A DNA stretch of 64,000 nt, taken from Yponomeuta sedellus (Eukaryota; Arthropoda; Insecta; Lepidoptera; Yponomeutidae). The translations under genes were made by a program, and so were the position numbers. The DNA is taken from contig OW203738.1 in the NCBI GenBank assembly GCA_934045075.1, positions 9,656,868 to 9,720,867 on the forward strand, read 5' to 3'. Numbering within the stretch: position 1 is the first letter of the stretch; each line of letters starts with the position of its first letter. Positions 1 to 10,679 of this stretch are shown in pieces. The notes under the pieces are model-generated. The model was not told the origin of the DNA. It saw nothing but the letters and a program-made list of their open reading frames with translations, and made no database searches.

Positions 1-358
1 AGTACTACCACAAAAAGGAATAGGTTGACCCGTTTTGACTGCACGTATATGTATTACACTACTACAGGGAGAGATACTCCGCTGTAATTCTAGACGAGAC
101 AAGCAATCCGGTACACATCTTTCCACTGTTTTCATTAAACGCTTTTCCTTCAAATATCCTCACCGAGACGGTATTCATTAATCACTATACGACCTCTATC
201 TAAACTCGGCCGAGTTGAAAAAAATACTTATACAGTGGATAAAATAATTGTACTATATTTTTATATAATTTCTGTTACTGTAATTTCGGTGAACAATAAA
301 GAATATTCTATCTATCTATAAAATAAATCTATCGATACTAAAGTGTACATATTTCTAA
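1..358. other. AT-rich stretch, no recognised feature
   Basis: No open frame of note, RNA fold or known repeat was recognised. The DNA is AT-rich with short poly-A/poly-T runs. Confidence 0.5.
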
Positions 359-359
359 A

Positions 360-590
360 TGTCACTGTGCGACGGTGCAAACCTCTTCACACCATTTTTA
401 TTTCTTTTTCAATCTATAATTTTCAAATATTTAAATTACGTCACACATTCTTCGATTTCCCTCATTTTTCATCACTACTACATGCTACTACTATACCCTT
501 CGAACAGACCTGACTATTTTACCTGCTTATCCGTTTTATCCAGTTTTCTTTTTTAATATTACTACATAATTATTATCTACAAATAAAACA
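360..590 (-). mobile_element. Solo arm of a long-arm foldback element
   Basis: This stretch matches one half of the palindromic element at 47907-48329. Shared blocks run from 'GACGGTGCAAACCTCTTCAC' through the CTTCTCCG-like block and 'ATCCAGTTTTCT' to 'ATCTACAAAT', so it covers one arm plus the centre. The second arm is missing. The 65-codon frame starting at 359 is simply this repeat read through and is not a gene. Confidence 0.75.
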
Positions 591-683
591 ACACCTGAAG
601 TCGTTCCAGTTCTTACTATTTATAAATGATATACAACGTTACAACTGTTTATAAACTATGACATTTAGAAATATACTCAACAA

Positions 684-801
684 ACTTTACAGTCACATAC
701 GATTATAACAAAAAAAAAGAATTTTTAGTGTCCTAATTTATACTTTACAGTCACATACGATTATAACAAAAAAAAAAAAGAATTTTTAGTGTCCTAATTT
801 A
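684..801. repeat. Tandem duplication, about 58-bp unit, two copies
   Basis: Units at 684-740 and 742-801 are the same sequence, beginning 'ACTTTACAGTCACATACGAT' and ending 'GTGTCCTAATTTA'. They differ mainly in the length of an internal poly-A run. This looks like a recent local duplication. Confidence 0.85.
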
Positions 802-1215
802 GATCAAGCTGTACGAAATCTTAACTGTCTCACAAATGTATAAAACTTGTGGGCGATTACAGGTAGAACAAAAAATGTCATCAATGTATTTGTTTATTTC
901 CAGCCCTAGTCAAGCTGCTGCAGCGATCGCCAGGCCAACGATAAATGTATTTACACCTCCAATAATGTTTAAATCTATTTATTTTATAGCATCTATCTGG
1001 CCTGTGCTCTATCGTTCATTAGCTACACTGTGTAGAATGGATGGGAGGCACGTGGCTTTTACAACGTACGAGATTACCTCTTCCACGGCTATCTAGTTAA
1101 CTAAGGAGGTTTAGCTCCAACTCAGGTCATAACTCTGAACTTGGCTGACAGGAAAATTGGCGCTATTTACTTTTAGGTACCGAAAATTGCGAAAGCGATA
1201 TGAAGGTGTTGTTTT
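802..1215. other. No recognised feature
   Basis: An 86-codon frame at 836-1096 has no recognisable domain and unconvincing codon usage. I see no repeat that recurs elsewhere in the window. Confidence 0.4.
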
Positions 1216-1277
1216 AGCTGTACAGTCGGTTATCTTTACATTTTTGTTGCAAAATCATCCGTAACGTAACTGAGTAG
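1216..1277. repeat. Terminal fragment of a Tc1-like repeat (copy 1 of 3)
   Basis: The sequence starts 'TACAGTC', continues with 'TTTACATTTTTGTTGCAA' and ends 'CCGTAACGTAAC'. Related stretches occur at 32439-32510 and 62983-63040. A TA followed by CAGT is the typical start of Tc1/mariner-type inverted repeats. The matching opposite end was not found, so the family assignment is tentative. Confidence 0.45.
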
Positions 1278-1433
1278 AGTGCACGCGCGTAAAGGTTGAT
1301 GTGGTGTTCTCTGCACGTTTCCACGGATGTTGAAAAATTAATGCAAAATGTATGAAACGTGAACGTTTCCAATAAACGTTTTCTAACATTTATATTGTTA
1401 TTTGCAGTCGTTGCATTGTAATATAAAAACAAA

Positions 1434-1628
1434 CCGGTCAAGAGCGAATCAGCTCGCGCACTAAGGGTTCCGTAGAAATTTGCATTTAAGTACTTCGATA
1501 TCGTAAATGATACCTCCACGCGTTTCCGAGATAAAGAGTCTTGACATACAGACGGACAGACGGACGGTCAACAAAGTAATCCTATAAGGGTTACGTTTCA
1601 TTTTTTGAGGTATGGAACCCTAAAAATT
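1434..1628 (+). repeat. Family G interspersed repeat (internally deleted copy)
   Basis: It has both ends of family G: 'CGGTCAAGAGCGAATCAGCT' with 'AAGGGTTCCGTAG' at the left, and 'CAGACGGACAGACGGAC' followed by 'GGTATGGAACCCTAAAAAT' at the right. Longer copies are at 11690-12265, 15164-15652 and 39718-40730, so this one is internally deleted. I know similar sequences as abundant in moth and butterfly genomes; the transposon class is unclear from what is visible. Confidence 0.7.
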
Positions 1629-1864
1629 AGCCTAACTTATTGTCAAACTAACACACTATCTTGTAGAACAACACGAACGAGAATCGCCATTCTTCATCCA
1701 CTGCAACACTTTCCATTTACAATTATTTAAGAACCAATTTATGACATCTCATTAACAGGTGATTTATACCATCATCTTACTGTCGGGGCCGCCGGTGTAA
1801 TCACCCCGCGCGATTATCTAAATAGTCCAGCCCGCGGTACCGGCATATGCGAACTATCTTCTGA

Positions 1865-1894
1865 AAGTGACACTTGGTTGTCCAAGTGTCACTT
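1865..1894. repeat. Perfect 13-bp hairpin
   Basis: Arms AAGTGACACTTGG and CCAAGTGTCACTT are separated by a 4-base loop. No poly-T follows, and no gene lies next to it, so no role is assigned. Confidence 0.7.
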
Positions 1895-1981
1895 GCGCCG
1901 AGACTTGATTATGATAGTAAATTTAGGATCCAAACAGTACCTGTCATGTGACAATGAAGTATAGAATCTTTCGGCTATCAA

Positions 1982-2080
1982 CTCTTGTATGTCCCCACTG
2001 CTGGGGCACGCGTCTCTTCCTGCATCGCAGGCAAATTAGGCCATGCTCCACCACGGAGGCTTATTCCGGGATGGTAAAAA
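1982..2080 (-). mobile_element. SINE-B fragment (3' part)
   Basis: It carries 'TATGTCCCCACTGCTGGGGC' and the 'CCTGCATCGCAGG' palindrome, the 3' half of SINE-B read in reverse. The 5S-like head is missing. Confidence 0.75.
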
Positions 2081-2705
2081 TTTTAAGTGAGAGCAAATTA
2101 GCCCCATTTCAGCTATTTTAACTGACCGCTTATTATTTTTTCTGATAAACAATGCTTATGATAGCAAACGGGTTAGAAATCCACCTTTCAAACAGGTATT
2201 TTAAGGTACATTGAATGTTATTGGAGTAAAACCGAGGATACCTTTTCTTAGCTAATTTTTCATACCCAGAAAATGTAAGATTTTCTATTAGTGAAACTAT
2301 TCCCTGTTACTTGTTTTCTGATAATATACCTACCAAGTGTGTTAGTACCATGGTTTATATTAGTCGACCAGTGGGTTTATAATTACAGCAGCATGCAAAA
2401 AGAATTGCTACCTCGCTTAAGCCGTTAATCGGTGCTAATATTTTCTTGTCATAATATATGCTATGTGTAATGGTTTCCTTTGTATTTATTTACGGGGGAG
2501 GCCTCGCTTGTTTATGTATTGATTGCCTTTTAGTGCTTTATGTCAAGGTTGTTCGAGAGCGTAATTAGAGACCAGCTACTGGCTATGAAAGTCGAGAATG
2601 TATGACCAATACCGACACTATCCGTGTATTCATGAAACATCTCATTTCCTTGCAGAGTCACGTAATATTTGAAGGGACGTCATTTTGAAAAGTCCACATT
2701 CACAA
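2081..2705. other. No recognised feature
   Basis: There is no credible frame, tRNA-like fold or recurring repeat here. Confidence 0.4.
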
Positions 2706-2706
2706 G

Positions 2707-2933
2707 CACAGTCTGTTCGCTTTTAGAATATACCTCGGGCTCTAGAGTAGGCTTCGGTTTTTGCCGAAAGCACACGAGTGTAATACTACCTCTTGCTCTG
2801 TATAAAACTTTTCTTCACGAAAAGTTATGTAAAGTTAAGTTCATATTTCTGTTCCGATATTTCTATTACACGAATATATCCGATTCTATCCGATAGTAGC
2901 CGAGGTATATACTAAAAGCTAACAGACTGTACA
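2707..2933. mobile_element. Tc1/mariner-like MITE, copy 1
   Basis: About 225 bp with terminal inverted repeats of roughly 30 bp: left 'CAGTCTGTTCGCTTTTAGAA', right the reverse complement of 'CAGTCTGTTAGCTTTTAGTA'. A second copy in the opposite orientation is at 10456-10679, where both ends are flanked by TA. The CAGT start plus a TA duplication is typical of Tc1/mariner elements. No transposase is encoded. The 75-codon frame at 2669-2896 overlaps it and is not a gene. Confidence 0.8.
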
Positions 2934-3127
2934 TCACGTCACAATATTTCATCAACTGAGAAAATATCAAGAAATATATAAAATTATACTAACGGTGTCA
3001 AAAAAATATGAAACTGCCGTTATAAAGGAACTGAGGAGACGGTCAGAAACTCGTGTGCTCACTAACGCCTGATTTCTAGTCAAAGAACAAGATAATAAGT
3101 ACCCGAAATCGGTGTTCGTGCATGTAA

Positions 3128-3230
3128 CGGCTAATGAATGCCGACGAAGCGGAAGTGACCTGCCAGGATTGTAACAAGTGACAGTCCCTGCTCTCTGCCT
3201 ACCACTCCGTGTATCCCAGAAGTATGTTTA
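3128..3230 (+). mobile_element. RTE-like LINE 3' end fragment
   Basis: It is recognised by the stretch 'AATGCCGACGAAGCGGAAGT', then a decayed 'CAGGATTG..AAGTG.CAGTCCCT' block and 'CTGCCTACC'. In better copies (60276-60360) this encodes the last residues of the reverse transcriptase protein, VICQDRGKWQSLVSAYP. Only the tail and 3' flank remain. Confidence 0.65.
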
Positions 3231-3690
3231 TGTTATGTTTTTAATGCATGTTATTGTTTTAATGCATTTTTACTACAACAAAGCATTGTTTGATTTGACT
3301 TATAGGTATAAATTTTCATAAATTTAAAAGTTATTATGGATAAACAGTTTTTCCCTTTAATATTTTGATCTTAATCCCGAGTTAGTGATTTACTACCTAA
3401 AGTTAGTTAATTTCCACCGAGATTTGACTGTTATAAGCAAAAATAACTCGTTTTAGTGAATTTACAACTAGTCTCTGGAAATGCATAACAGTCTCAGACA
3501 TAACTAACTAAATTAGTTTTTTTGCGAATCATAGAAGAAAACACTACAAAAAACTTTCAAAACAATTCAAAAAGGAAAAAGAACAAAAAGTGTCATAAAT
3601 GACCATAACAAAGAACAATAGCTAAATGACTTCTTCATCGTGTTCATTAACATCGGGCTCGGCGAGTCTATCAATGGTGAATTTAACAGT
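3231..3690. other. No recognised feature
   Basis: AT-rich sequence without a supported gene or repeat. Confidence 0.4.
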
Positions 3691-3696
3691 AGGAAG

Positions 3697-4600
3697 AGAA
3701 GCGAAATGAAATGAAAAGGTTTTATTCAAAGTAGCGCAGAAACTGCGGCTTAGTGAACGTTACGATTCAAACTGGGTGTCCATTTCAAAAATGAACAAAG
3801 TTCTTAATTAACAAAGTTTACATATTTATTATAAAACATAGAACTCACGCATTATCTTTAATTCCAGACATCATTGTCATCTAAATAATCGTTTATGTTG
3901 GCACAAAGTTTGCTTAACATTTTTTGAACCGCGTTTCAGATAAGCTTAATACCTATATCTTCAGGGATTTTATTATAGAAGCGTATACAATGCCCCATGA
4001 AGGATGTATTAACTTTTACCAGCCAAAAAAGAAAAGTTAAACAAAAGTTTATGTTTATTTATAGTTTTACATTGTGTTGGCTACTTAGTTTTAAAGTCAC
4101 TGGTATTTTTCCTGACGTACCTACTCGTTACGTGACATACGTTAACGTAATGTTTTCATAGACATACTGACTGGCAACTGTCAGGATGTTAGTTTCTTTA
4201 AATCTCTTAACGAATCTCTACTTCCTAGCTTATAAATGAATGTGATCGCTCTCTTTTGCAATACGAAAATGGTCTCAATGTCTGCTGCCCGTCCCCACAG
4301 AAGTATGCCATAGCACATAACACTATGGAAGTTATTAAAATATACAAACCTTGCAGTTGCGACGTCAGTAAGTTCCCTAAATCTTTTCTATATGTGGACT
4401 ACATTGAAGCTTTGATCCATTGTGATACCTAAAAATACAGTTTCATTCACAAGCTCTAATTTGTCATTCCCCAATATAACATTGCTATCAACCGTTTTGA
4501 CATTTGGAAGTGTGAACTTTATACATTTTATCTTTTTTTGAATTTAACAGTAATTTTGAACCATGAATGGCAAATCATTTACATATACGAGGAAGAGGAA
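3697..4600 (-). pseudogene. Non-LTR retrotransposon, decayed C-terminal ORF2 and 3' UTR
   Basis: Read on the minus strand, several frames together give the end of a LINE reverse transcriptase protein. Visible pieces include 'KIKCIKFTLPNVKTVDSNV' near 4520-4465, 'ETVFLGITMDQSFN' near 4435-4395, a stretch around 4330-4270 resembling the usual 'FHSVMCYGILLWG' region, and a terminal block around 4015-3850 with 'FMGHCI', 'FYNKIPEDI', and 'NDYLDDND'. The 3' UTR ends in a (TTTCA)n tail seen as 'GAAATGAAATGAAAAGG' at about 3703. The same terminal block and tail recur at 30436-30842 on the plus strand. Multiple frameshifts and stops make it inactive. The upstream endonuclease and catalytic YADD region are not present. 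Clade is not assigned; a CR1/Jockey-type element is plausible. Confidence 0.8.
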
Positions 4601-4935
4601 CGGCCCCAATTTAGTTCTATTTATTTATATCAGCTCTTTGAACTCTCCCTTCTAAATATGAAGTCATAAGTTTTAGCTAAAACCATAGACCAAAAATGTA
4701 TTTTAGGTCTATGCCAAAACTAACTAAAGTAGCTTAGGTGACGACGAGACTGTACTTTGGGTAGGCATAAAATAATTAAGTACATTTAATTAATTGTTCC
4801 TTTCAATGTGGCTGTAAAACATTGTAATTAGTTAGTTTTTGAAGTTTTTAAATTTGGAACTATGACTCCTATGAAAAAACTGGTTAGACAGAAATGTAGA
4901 GAAAAAAAATGCGATCCTAATGTTACTAAACGCTC
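4601..4935. other. No recognised feature
   Basis: AT-rich sequence; I see no repeat or gene that I can support. Confidence 0.4.
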
Positions 4936-4977
4936 ATTTTCTCCTTAAATCGACTTGGGTAGTTTCCGCTCTACGGG

Positions 4978-5085
4978 GACGTTATGAACGTTGATGAAGC
5001 AAAGGTGATCTGTCAGGATCGTGGCAAATGGCAGTCCCTGGTCTTCGCCTACCCCTTTGAGATACAGGCGTGAGGTTACGTATGT
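4978..5085 (+). mobile_element. RTE-like LINE 3' end fragment
   Basis: It encodes the decayed tail 'MNVDEAKVICQDRGKWQSLV' and continues with 'CCTACCCCTTTGAGATACAG' and 'GGCGTGAGGTTACG', the 3' flank of this LINE family. It is the same family as 3128-3230, 28672-28790 (minus), 46341-46560 (minus), 59945-60030 and 60040-60365. Upstream coding sequence is absent, as expected for a 5'-truncated insertion. Confidence 0.75.
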
Positions 5086-6345
5086 ATGTATGTTTGTTGT
5101 ATATAAAAAGGATAGGATAGCCTTTAAACATTTTAAGTTCATGTGACAGCAGAACAGTCACCAAAGTGATCGTCACCAACTTATTACAGCTCTATCATTC
5201 ACCAAATGACGTGTGAATGAAATCAGGCGCATTAACAAGTCAATTTGCAACAGATGTATCATCCGCTGACGTTCTATCGCAGGGTTTAATATACTATCAA
5301 TTTGTAACCCTTGTAATGATGACCCCCTGATGTTTAGAGCGAGTATGAAACACCAGCTCCCCACATGGGAGAGTGTTTGTTGATGGCACTTTATTAACAC
5401 GAAGTCTGTCGCAAGGCCCGATCATCAATCTTTCAAAACTGCTTTCAGTGATCAAATAGTTAGCGTGTGTTATGTAGCATTAAACAGCTGATTAGTGTTC
5501 ATGAGGTGGTTATGTTTTTAAGGTTCGTGTTTTGCGTAAAGAAAATGCCGGTCAGCAGTCTTCAGTTATATTATAAAAGCTTTTTATATTATTTTATTTA
5601 TTAGGCATGTAAAACAAGTAACAATCGTATAATAATTTTAGTATCCATATTGTACTACTTTTAAGCTAGATTGACACCCAAAGTATGTATGTATGTAAGT
5701 ATGTATGTTAAAATATATTGACAAAGTAAATAAAGTAGTAGACACAAGCATTATAAAAAACTACAGGAAACCTTCCCCCAAATTTGAACAACAAAACAAC
5801 TCTCTAAACATAGTTATATATTACACGGGTCTAATCGTGATTATTTAGAAATACAAACTCTATACTAAAAACAGAACTATTTTGTATTAATTTACCAGAT
5901 TAAATTGCCAATTAAATTGTAAAATATAAGATTGCCCTGAGCTCAGTGAAGTCACAAAGTAAATTCCCACTGCCAAATTGCCATCCCTTCATTTTAGGTC
6001 AGCAATAATAATTAAAGGTGCTAATTAATAAACAATCATACTTTATTTACTCACTCAGTCGTATGTAACCATTAAGGATCATCATGCCAGTCAGGCCGAA
6101 AGTGATAAAATGAACGCCATAAAAATTACAAAGAAAAAAAATCTTCCAAGCCTTACTACTCGCACCTATTTTTTAATCTTTTATCGTAGTCAATTCCAAC
6201 ATAATTCAGAGTAAATTGAATATGAATAATTTCAATCCAGTTTTGAGTATAGAGGTAATATGAAGACGACCAACACAATTTCACATTTATCATGTTTTAC
6301 TTACCGACTTTTGTAAGTAAAACCTGGAAAATATGTTTTTTTCTA
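5086..6345. other. No recognised gene; minor simple repeats
   Basis: The stretch holds a short (TATG)n microsatellite at about 5683-5709 and, at 5824-5852, a piece resembling the end of the 'GGGTCTAATCGCGATTATTT' element seen at 6390 and 62870. Nothing else is supported. Short frames at 4945-5400 on the minus strand overlap the LINE tail and are not genes. Confidence 0.45.
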
Positions 6346-6349
6346 TATT

Positions 6350-6540
6350 TAGTATTTCTTTATGATTTGTGATACTCATACATAGTTAATATTAAACGGG
6401 TCTAATCGCGATTATTTATTAGGTAAAATGTAATTACCTTATATCCCGACGTTTCGGTAGCGTTACAGTTGCCGTGGTCTCGAGTAGACTGAAGTGGCGA
6501 GTACAGTCATGTATTGTGGGTATTCACTTTTAATTTTTAA
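6350..6540. mobile_element. Left end of a TIR element (same family as 62278-62910)
   Basis: It contains 'AAACGGGTCTAATCGCGATT' followed by 'ATTTATTAGGTAAAATGTAATTACC', then 'CCGACGTTTCGG' and 'GCCGTGGTCTCGAGTAGAC'. The same order of blocks is found, partly inverted, at 62278-62910. The left flank also matches that locus, so the element may extend further left than its inverted repeat. The right end was not found. Confidence 0.65.
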
Positions 6541-7570
6541 TTTTCTATATTTGTCTTACATTATTATGCTTCCTGCTAAACTTTAAGTTTTTGGTGGTTG
6601 GAAAGCAAAAAGCTTTTAACCGAAAGCTATCAAATACAGAACTTTGTGTTTTTAAAGGCACTTTTCAAAAATATTTCAACAAACTCGAATCTGTGAGAAG
6701 CACTAGTAGCCAGCCAGTGGCACGTGCGTGCCGCAAGTTGTTCTAATAGACGGAGAGGATGTGCCGATTGCAATCGATTTTTTAGAAGCAAGGTTTATCA
6801 ACTCGATAAGATTTTACTAGTATTTTTTTTTATATCTTCGTACTTAAAATAATTTCACTAAGTTAATACTTAAGTAAGGTTCTGTCGCACTTTTTACTGA
6901 GAAATTCGAAGGGATGACATTACAGTTAACTATTTTACTTAGCGCAATTCTCAATTCAGAAACTGGCAATAGATAGTTGGCATTTTTAATTACGAATTAG
7001 ATAAATGTGGTTTTCAAGCCACTAATATTTCAGAAGTTTTTATTTGTTAAAACAGCAAACATTGTACCGAGGTGCGCGTAGTCGCACTCAGCGTATAATA
7101 TCCACATCTCTCATTGTTGCTTTGTTCTTCCGCGTTGCGAAGGATCTCCACAGAAAGCGACCGGTCTCTGAATTACCTTAATGATGTCAAAAGGCACATA
7201 ATGCCTTGTCCTTAAACGGAACTCACAGTTCATTACTGTCGCCTCCTGATATCTCACTGTCTTCTTCAACTGACCTAACCACCGAAAATACTTCAAGCCA
7301 TAGCAATCTGTAATATATAGAGGTTAAGTTCCAGAATGCTTTTGTAAGATCGGATGATCAGCTTGACTGACATTTGCGCAAAAGCGGGATGACAAGGAGT
7401 CAATGTAAAACATCTGAAGTACCTAAGGTTTTTGGGAACGCGAGAGATTTATCTCGTCTTACACCAATTAGCGGATTAAACGGAAAAAAAAGGTTAATGA
7501 TTGTGACACTGTTTTATTATTTTTAAATGTCGCGTATTTCAAGGAGATGCACAATTTTCTGCGCTTTCAG
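6541..7570. other. No recognised feature
   Basis: A 61-codon minus frame at 7111-7296 has no recognisable domain. No repeat recurring elsewhere was found. Confidence 0.4.
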
Positions 7571-7581
7571 ACTGTAGGTCG

Positions 7582-7972
7582 GTGCTTATAGAGACAGAAA
7601 TAAAGGCAACTCATTTTTTAACTTCTTTACAGATAGCGCACGTCGAAAACCAGCGAAAGGCATTGCAGAAATATGTTTACCATATTTTATGTATGTTTGC
7701 AAATAGCGAAGAAATGAAGCACCGGTATCAGTTTAAAAACAAATTAACAGAATGGCTTTTAGATAAATGTTTTTACTCAGTAAACGATTTTTTTGACGAG
7801 AAAAGTTTTACTAACTAGGATAACTGATTTTACTTCTTGTATAGTCTATAAAATGTTGCATGTCAAGACTGACAGAATGTGCGGTGCTTAAAATTGTGTT
7901 TTATGATCTGTACTTATATTTATGTATGTACTGTACCACATTCTAGCAAATAAATGAATTGAATTGAATTGA
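7582..7972 (+). pseudogene. Non-LTR retrotransposon C-terminus and 3' UTR
   Basis: The last 60 or so residues of the 78-codon frame (7582-7818) end with 'FKNKLTEWLLDKCFYSVND', a pattern known from the C-termini of insect LINE reverse transcriptase proteins. Downstream is a UTR that ends in 'AAATAAATGAATTGAATTGA', a simple repeat tail typical of LINE 3' ends; a similar tail lies at 9518-9540. The catalytic domain is absent, so this is a 5'-truncated insertion. The start methionine of the frame has no meaning. Confidence 0.6.
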
Positions 7973-8042
7973 GGACGATGTTAAACGAAAATGGGGATCA
8001 TGAGAGCATGCTAAAATGTCTCGCAGGGCACACCAAACATTT

Positions 8043-8175
8043 TTTTTGTAGCCTCCATTGGGTCCCACTCATAGGCAAAGGCCTCCCCGTCCACTTTCCA
8101 CTTCTTCCTTTTTATGACTATCTCCCTCTAACCTGGTAAAAAGGTCGTGAGGTCGTCCCGCCATCTCCGCTTGGG
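8043..8175 (-). pseudogene. LINE 3' terminal coding fragment
   Basis: Minus-strand translation gives 'PKRRWRDDLTTFLPG', a stop, then 'KRKKWKVDGEAFAYEWDPM'. The pattern 'RPxRRWxDDL ... W...GEAFxxxWD' is the usual C-terminus of insect LINE reverse transcriptase proteins. It is short and broken. Confidence 0.6.
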
Positions 8176-9080
8176 ATTGGGCGGGCTACGTAAGCCATAT
8201 AGTCTCACACAGGCGGGCAAAATCGTCACTGACTGGGTTCCACACGACGAATATCGCTAACGGCTTGGACCCAAACGAACCAAAGATTCATTTAGACGTT
8301 GTTTGAAATATTTAAACAATCGTTTTTTTTTTTTCATTTATCATAAGCTTTTTTGTTACTTATAAAATTTCATTCAGGTTTGCTTTTTTTAACAAACTGA
8401 ATGAACCGACATAGTAGAGACCGAGTGATTCTAGCGCGTTATGCATTACCATACCTCATAATTAAACGGTATCGCTCGGATGGCGTGGCCGCCTCTTACG
8501 AAACCCGTCTAGGTAAGGGACCACATCCCAGTCTACACCAACCAAGAACATCCTAAGCCTATCAAAATGTAAAGAAAACTGAGCTTAAAGTTCAGAGTAG
8601 TAAGGTTCTGCATGACGTGAAAACTAACCAGCTTTGACGATCTTACAATTCGATTTGAAAATCAAACACCCTATTTTGATAGGCTGTAAAATCCCCTCCT
8701 AAAATCACTTGACTGTAGATCTTCTGCCGGGTAATAAGAAGGTTGACTTTTCTTTGAACTGTAGTGTGAGTTAAGTTGCTTCGTGTTCTATATAGACGTA
8801 GGATCAGGATGCTGCAACAGTCCGGACGCGGCTCTAATTACCGCTGGCACTCGCTCAATATTGCAAAATGCGCGAATAACAGCCACATAGTAATAGCTTG
8901 AGGCTATTGTGGGCATTAGCTGCGGCAAAGGTGAACTTTGTCTGGGGAAGGGCATCCGCTGGTTGTCAAAATTATGCCTAGTGTCGGCTACCGTCGGGCC
9001 ATTCAAACAAGTGAAGTGTTAAAGAAATAACGCAAAACTTGCGTACTGTTTCTTCAGTATCGATAAATGAAACGAGTTCC
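8176..9080. other. No recognised feature
   Basis: A 72-codon minus frame (8788-9006) lies in a slightly more GC-rich patch but shows no domain. No recurring repeat was seen. Confidence 0.4.
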
Positions 9081-9084
9081 AACT

Positions 9085-9300
9085 CACCAAATAATAATAA
9101 TAACTTCCACACAACACAATCACTATGCCTGGTCCCAAACTAGGATACCCAGTACTGTGGTAACCAGGCAAAGGCGTCACAAACATGAAAACTCAGACTG
9201 AGGCCTCTTGTACAGATGTACGGCGACCCCCAGTGGGAATCAAACCCACGACCTCTGTCTTGGTAGCTGCCTTAACGTGTAGACCAAAGAGACAGTCTAA
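9085..9300 (-). mobile_element. SINE-C, tRNA-derived, full-length-like copy
   Basis: In reverse orientation the head holds a B-box-like 'GTGGGTTTGATTCCC' near 9245-9232 and an A-box region upstream of it. The body carries 'CTAGGATACCC' and ends in 'ACACAACACAATCAC', followed on the plus strand side by (AAT)n. Related copies are at 58290-58720, 56573-56782, 43248-43345, 32815-33000 and 59072-59260. It is a tRNA-derived SINE, not a tRNA gene: the cloverleaf is degraded. Confidence 0.7.
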
Positions 9301-9479
9301 GTTTAAAATTCTCAAATTTTAATTGTAAACACTAGCAGCAGCACTAAGAAAAATTAAAACAAACCATGAGGTTATCAAAGTTTTGTTTGTTGAAAGACTA
9401 AAGAAACAGTTTTCAGGTCCTCAAAGCAATCTAAATTGGTAATGGTGAAAGGAAAGACCAACTTAAACTTTTAAAGATT

Positions 9480-9540
9480 TTAACTTTATTATTTATAAGA
9501 ACTTTTTGCATGTTTCACAAATAAATGAATTTGAATTTGA
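9480..9540 (+). mobile_element. LINE 3' tail fragment
   Basis: It ends 'AAATAAATGAATTTGAATTTG', much like the 3' tail at 7945-7972. No coding part is left. Confidence 0.4.
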
Positions 9541-9665
9541 TTTTTTTTATGTAGTCTATAAATGTCCCACTGCAGGGCTCAGACTTTTCCTCAGAGAGAC
9601 AGTATGTGCTTAATTACCACGCGTTCTCACCGCAGATTGGCAATTTCAAGGATGAAGCGTGAATC
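9541..9665 (-). repeat. Family F interspersed repeat
   Basis: Diagnostic blocks are 'TCCCACTGCAGGGC', 'TCTCAGAGAGA'-like sequence, 'GCTTAATTACCACGCGT' and 'GGCAATTTCAAG'. Other copies lie at 12838-12925, 16192-16340, 34127-34325, 34914-35060, 39393-39545 and 46900-47105. Fuller copies continue into 'AGGAAACCTGAGT' and 'ACCACTCGCTAA'. It looks like a SINE or a LINE-derived repeat of about 200 bp; no tRNA head was seen. Confidence 0.65.
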
Positions 9666-10100
9666 GTCAATTTCAAGATTTAACTAAAGTATTTAGAGGT
9701 ATTGTTTTTTTTAAACACTAACATTGTTTAAATATCACTAATATCTAGTATTGCATATCGAAGTCCACGTTTTATGTGGTGATACCTTCCAAAGTTATTG
9801 TTCAACTAAACACATTAGAAAATGACAGCGTTTAGCTGGGTGTGTCCCTCGCTGCCGATCACTGAGTTATGCGCGAAACAATTAACACGCTACGAATTAT
9901 ATCGAACGATCTTTTGAATACGAATTGCTACACAGCTAATCGAACTTTTTTGACATTTGTAGTTCAAAACCATAGATAATGAAACGCTCACAATATAAAA
10001 AAAACCCGACCCACTAAAAAGTCTTACAAGTTGAGTTTAAAAATTAAAATTTTTTATTTTATCGAATTAAATCTAAATCCCACCTGCCTAAAGAAGACAT
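9666..10100. other. No recognised feature
   Basis: AT-rich sequence without supported features. Confidence 0.4.
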
Positions 10101-10104
10101 CTTA

Positions 10105-10265
10105 AGATAAGATATGATAAAAATATTCTTTATTTTACACCATAGCACATATTATAAAACCTCTTATTCTTCTTCGGTGCTTTAATTCCTAGGGGAGCAT
10201 TGGGCCTCAACCACACATTTCCACTTCGGTGATTCGCGGCAGCTTCCAATTCGGGCCATCTAGAA
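10105..10265 (-). mobile_element. LINE 3' end fragments
   Basis: The left part (10105-10160) resembles the 'AATATTCTTTATT' LINE tail found at 25735. The right part (10180-10262) read in reverse gives 'KWKCVVEAQCSPRN', similar to the C-terminal 'KWRxxVxAxC' of LINE proteins. Both are short, so this is tentative. Confidence 0.35.
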
Positions 10266-10455
10266 GACATGTTAAATTGAACAGACTCATCTAAACGTTG
10301 ATTAAGAGTATTTAGCTAGCGGTTGCTTTTAACCACTTTTCTTTTACTTAATATTCTTTAGTAGCATTTTTAGTAAGAATAATGTCAACTGGTCTCTGTC
10401 ATTTTATTTTTTTGTCACGTCGTATAGTCAGCATCACTTGCCTTGTCAATACCCT

Positions 10456-10679
10456 TTACAGTCTGTTAGCTTTTAGAATATACGTCGGCTACTATCGGAT
10501 AGAATCGGATATATTCGTGTAATAGAATTATCGGAACTAATACGACACTTAATTTACACAAACAGTGAAGAAACGTTTCATACAGAGCAGGAAGTAGTAT
10601 TACACTCGTGTGCTTTCGGCGAAAACCGAAGCCTACTCTAGAGCCCGAGATATATTCTAAACGGTAACTGACTGTATTT
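10456..10679. mobile_element. Tc1/mariner-like MITE, copy 2
   Basis: Inverse orientation of the element at 2707-2933. It begins 'CAGTCTGTTAGCTTTTAGAA' and ends with 'GACTG', both flanked by TA. The internal block 'CACTCGTGTGCTTTCGGC' is shared. The 93-codon minus frame here is the MITE read through. Confidence 0.85.
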
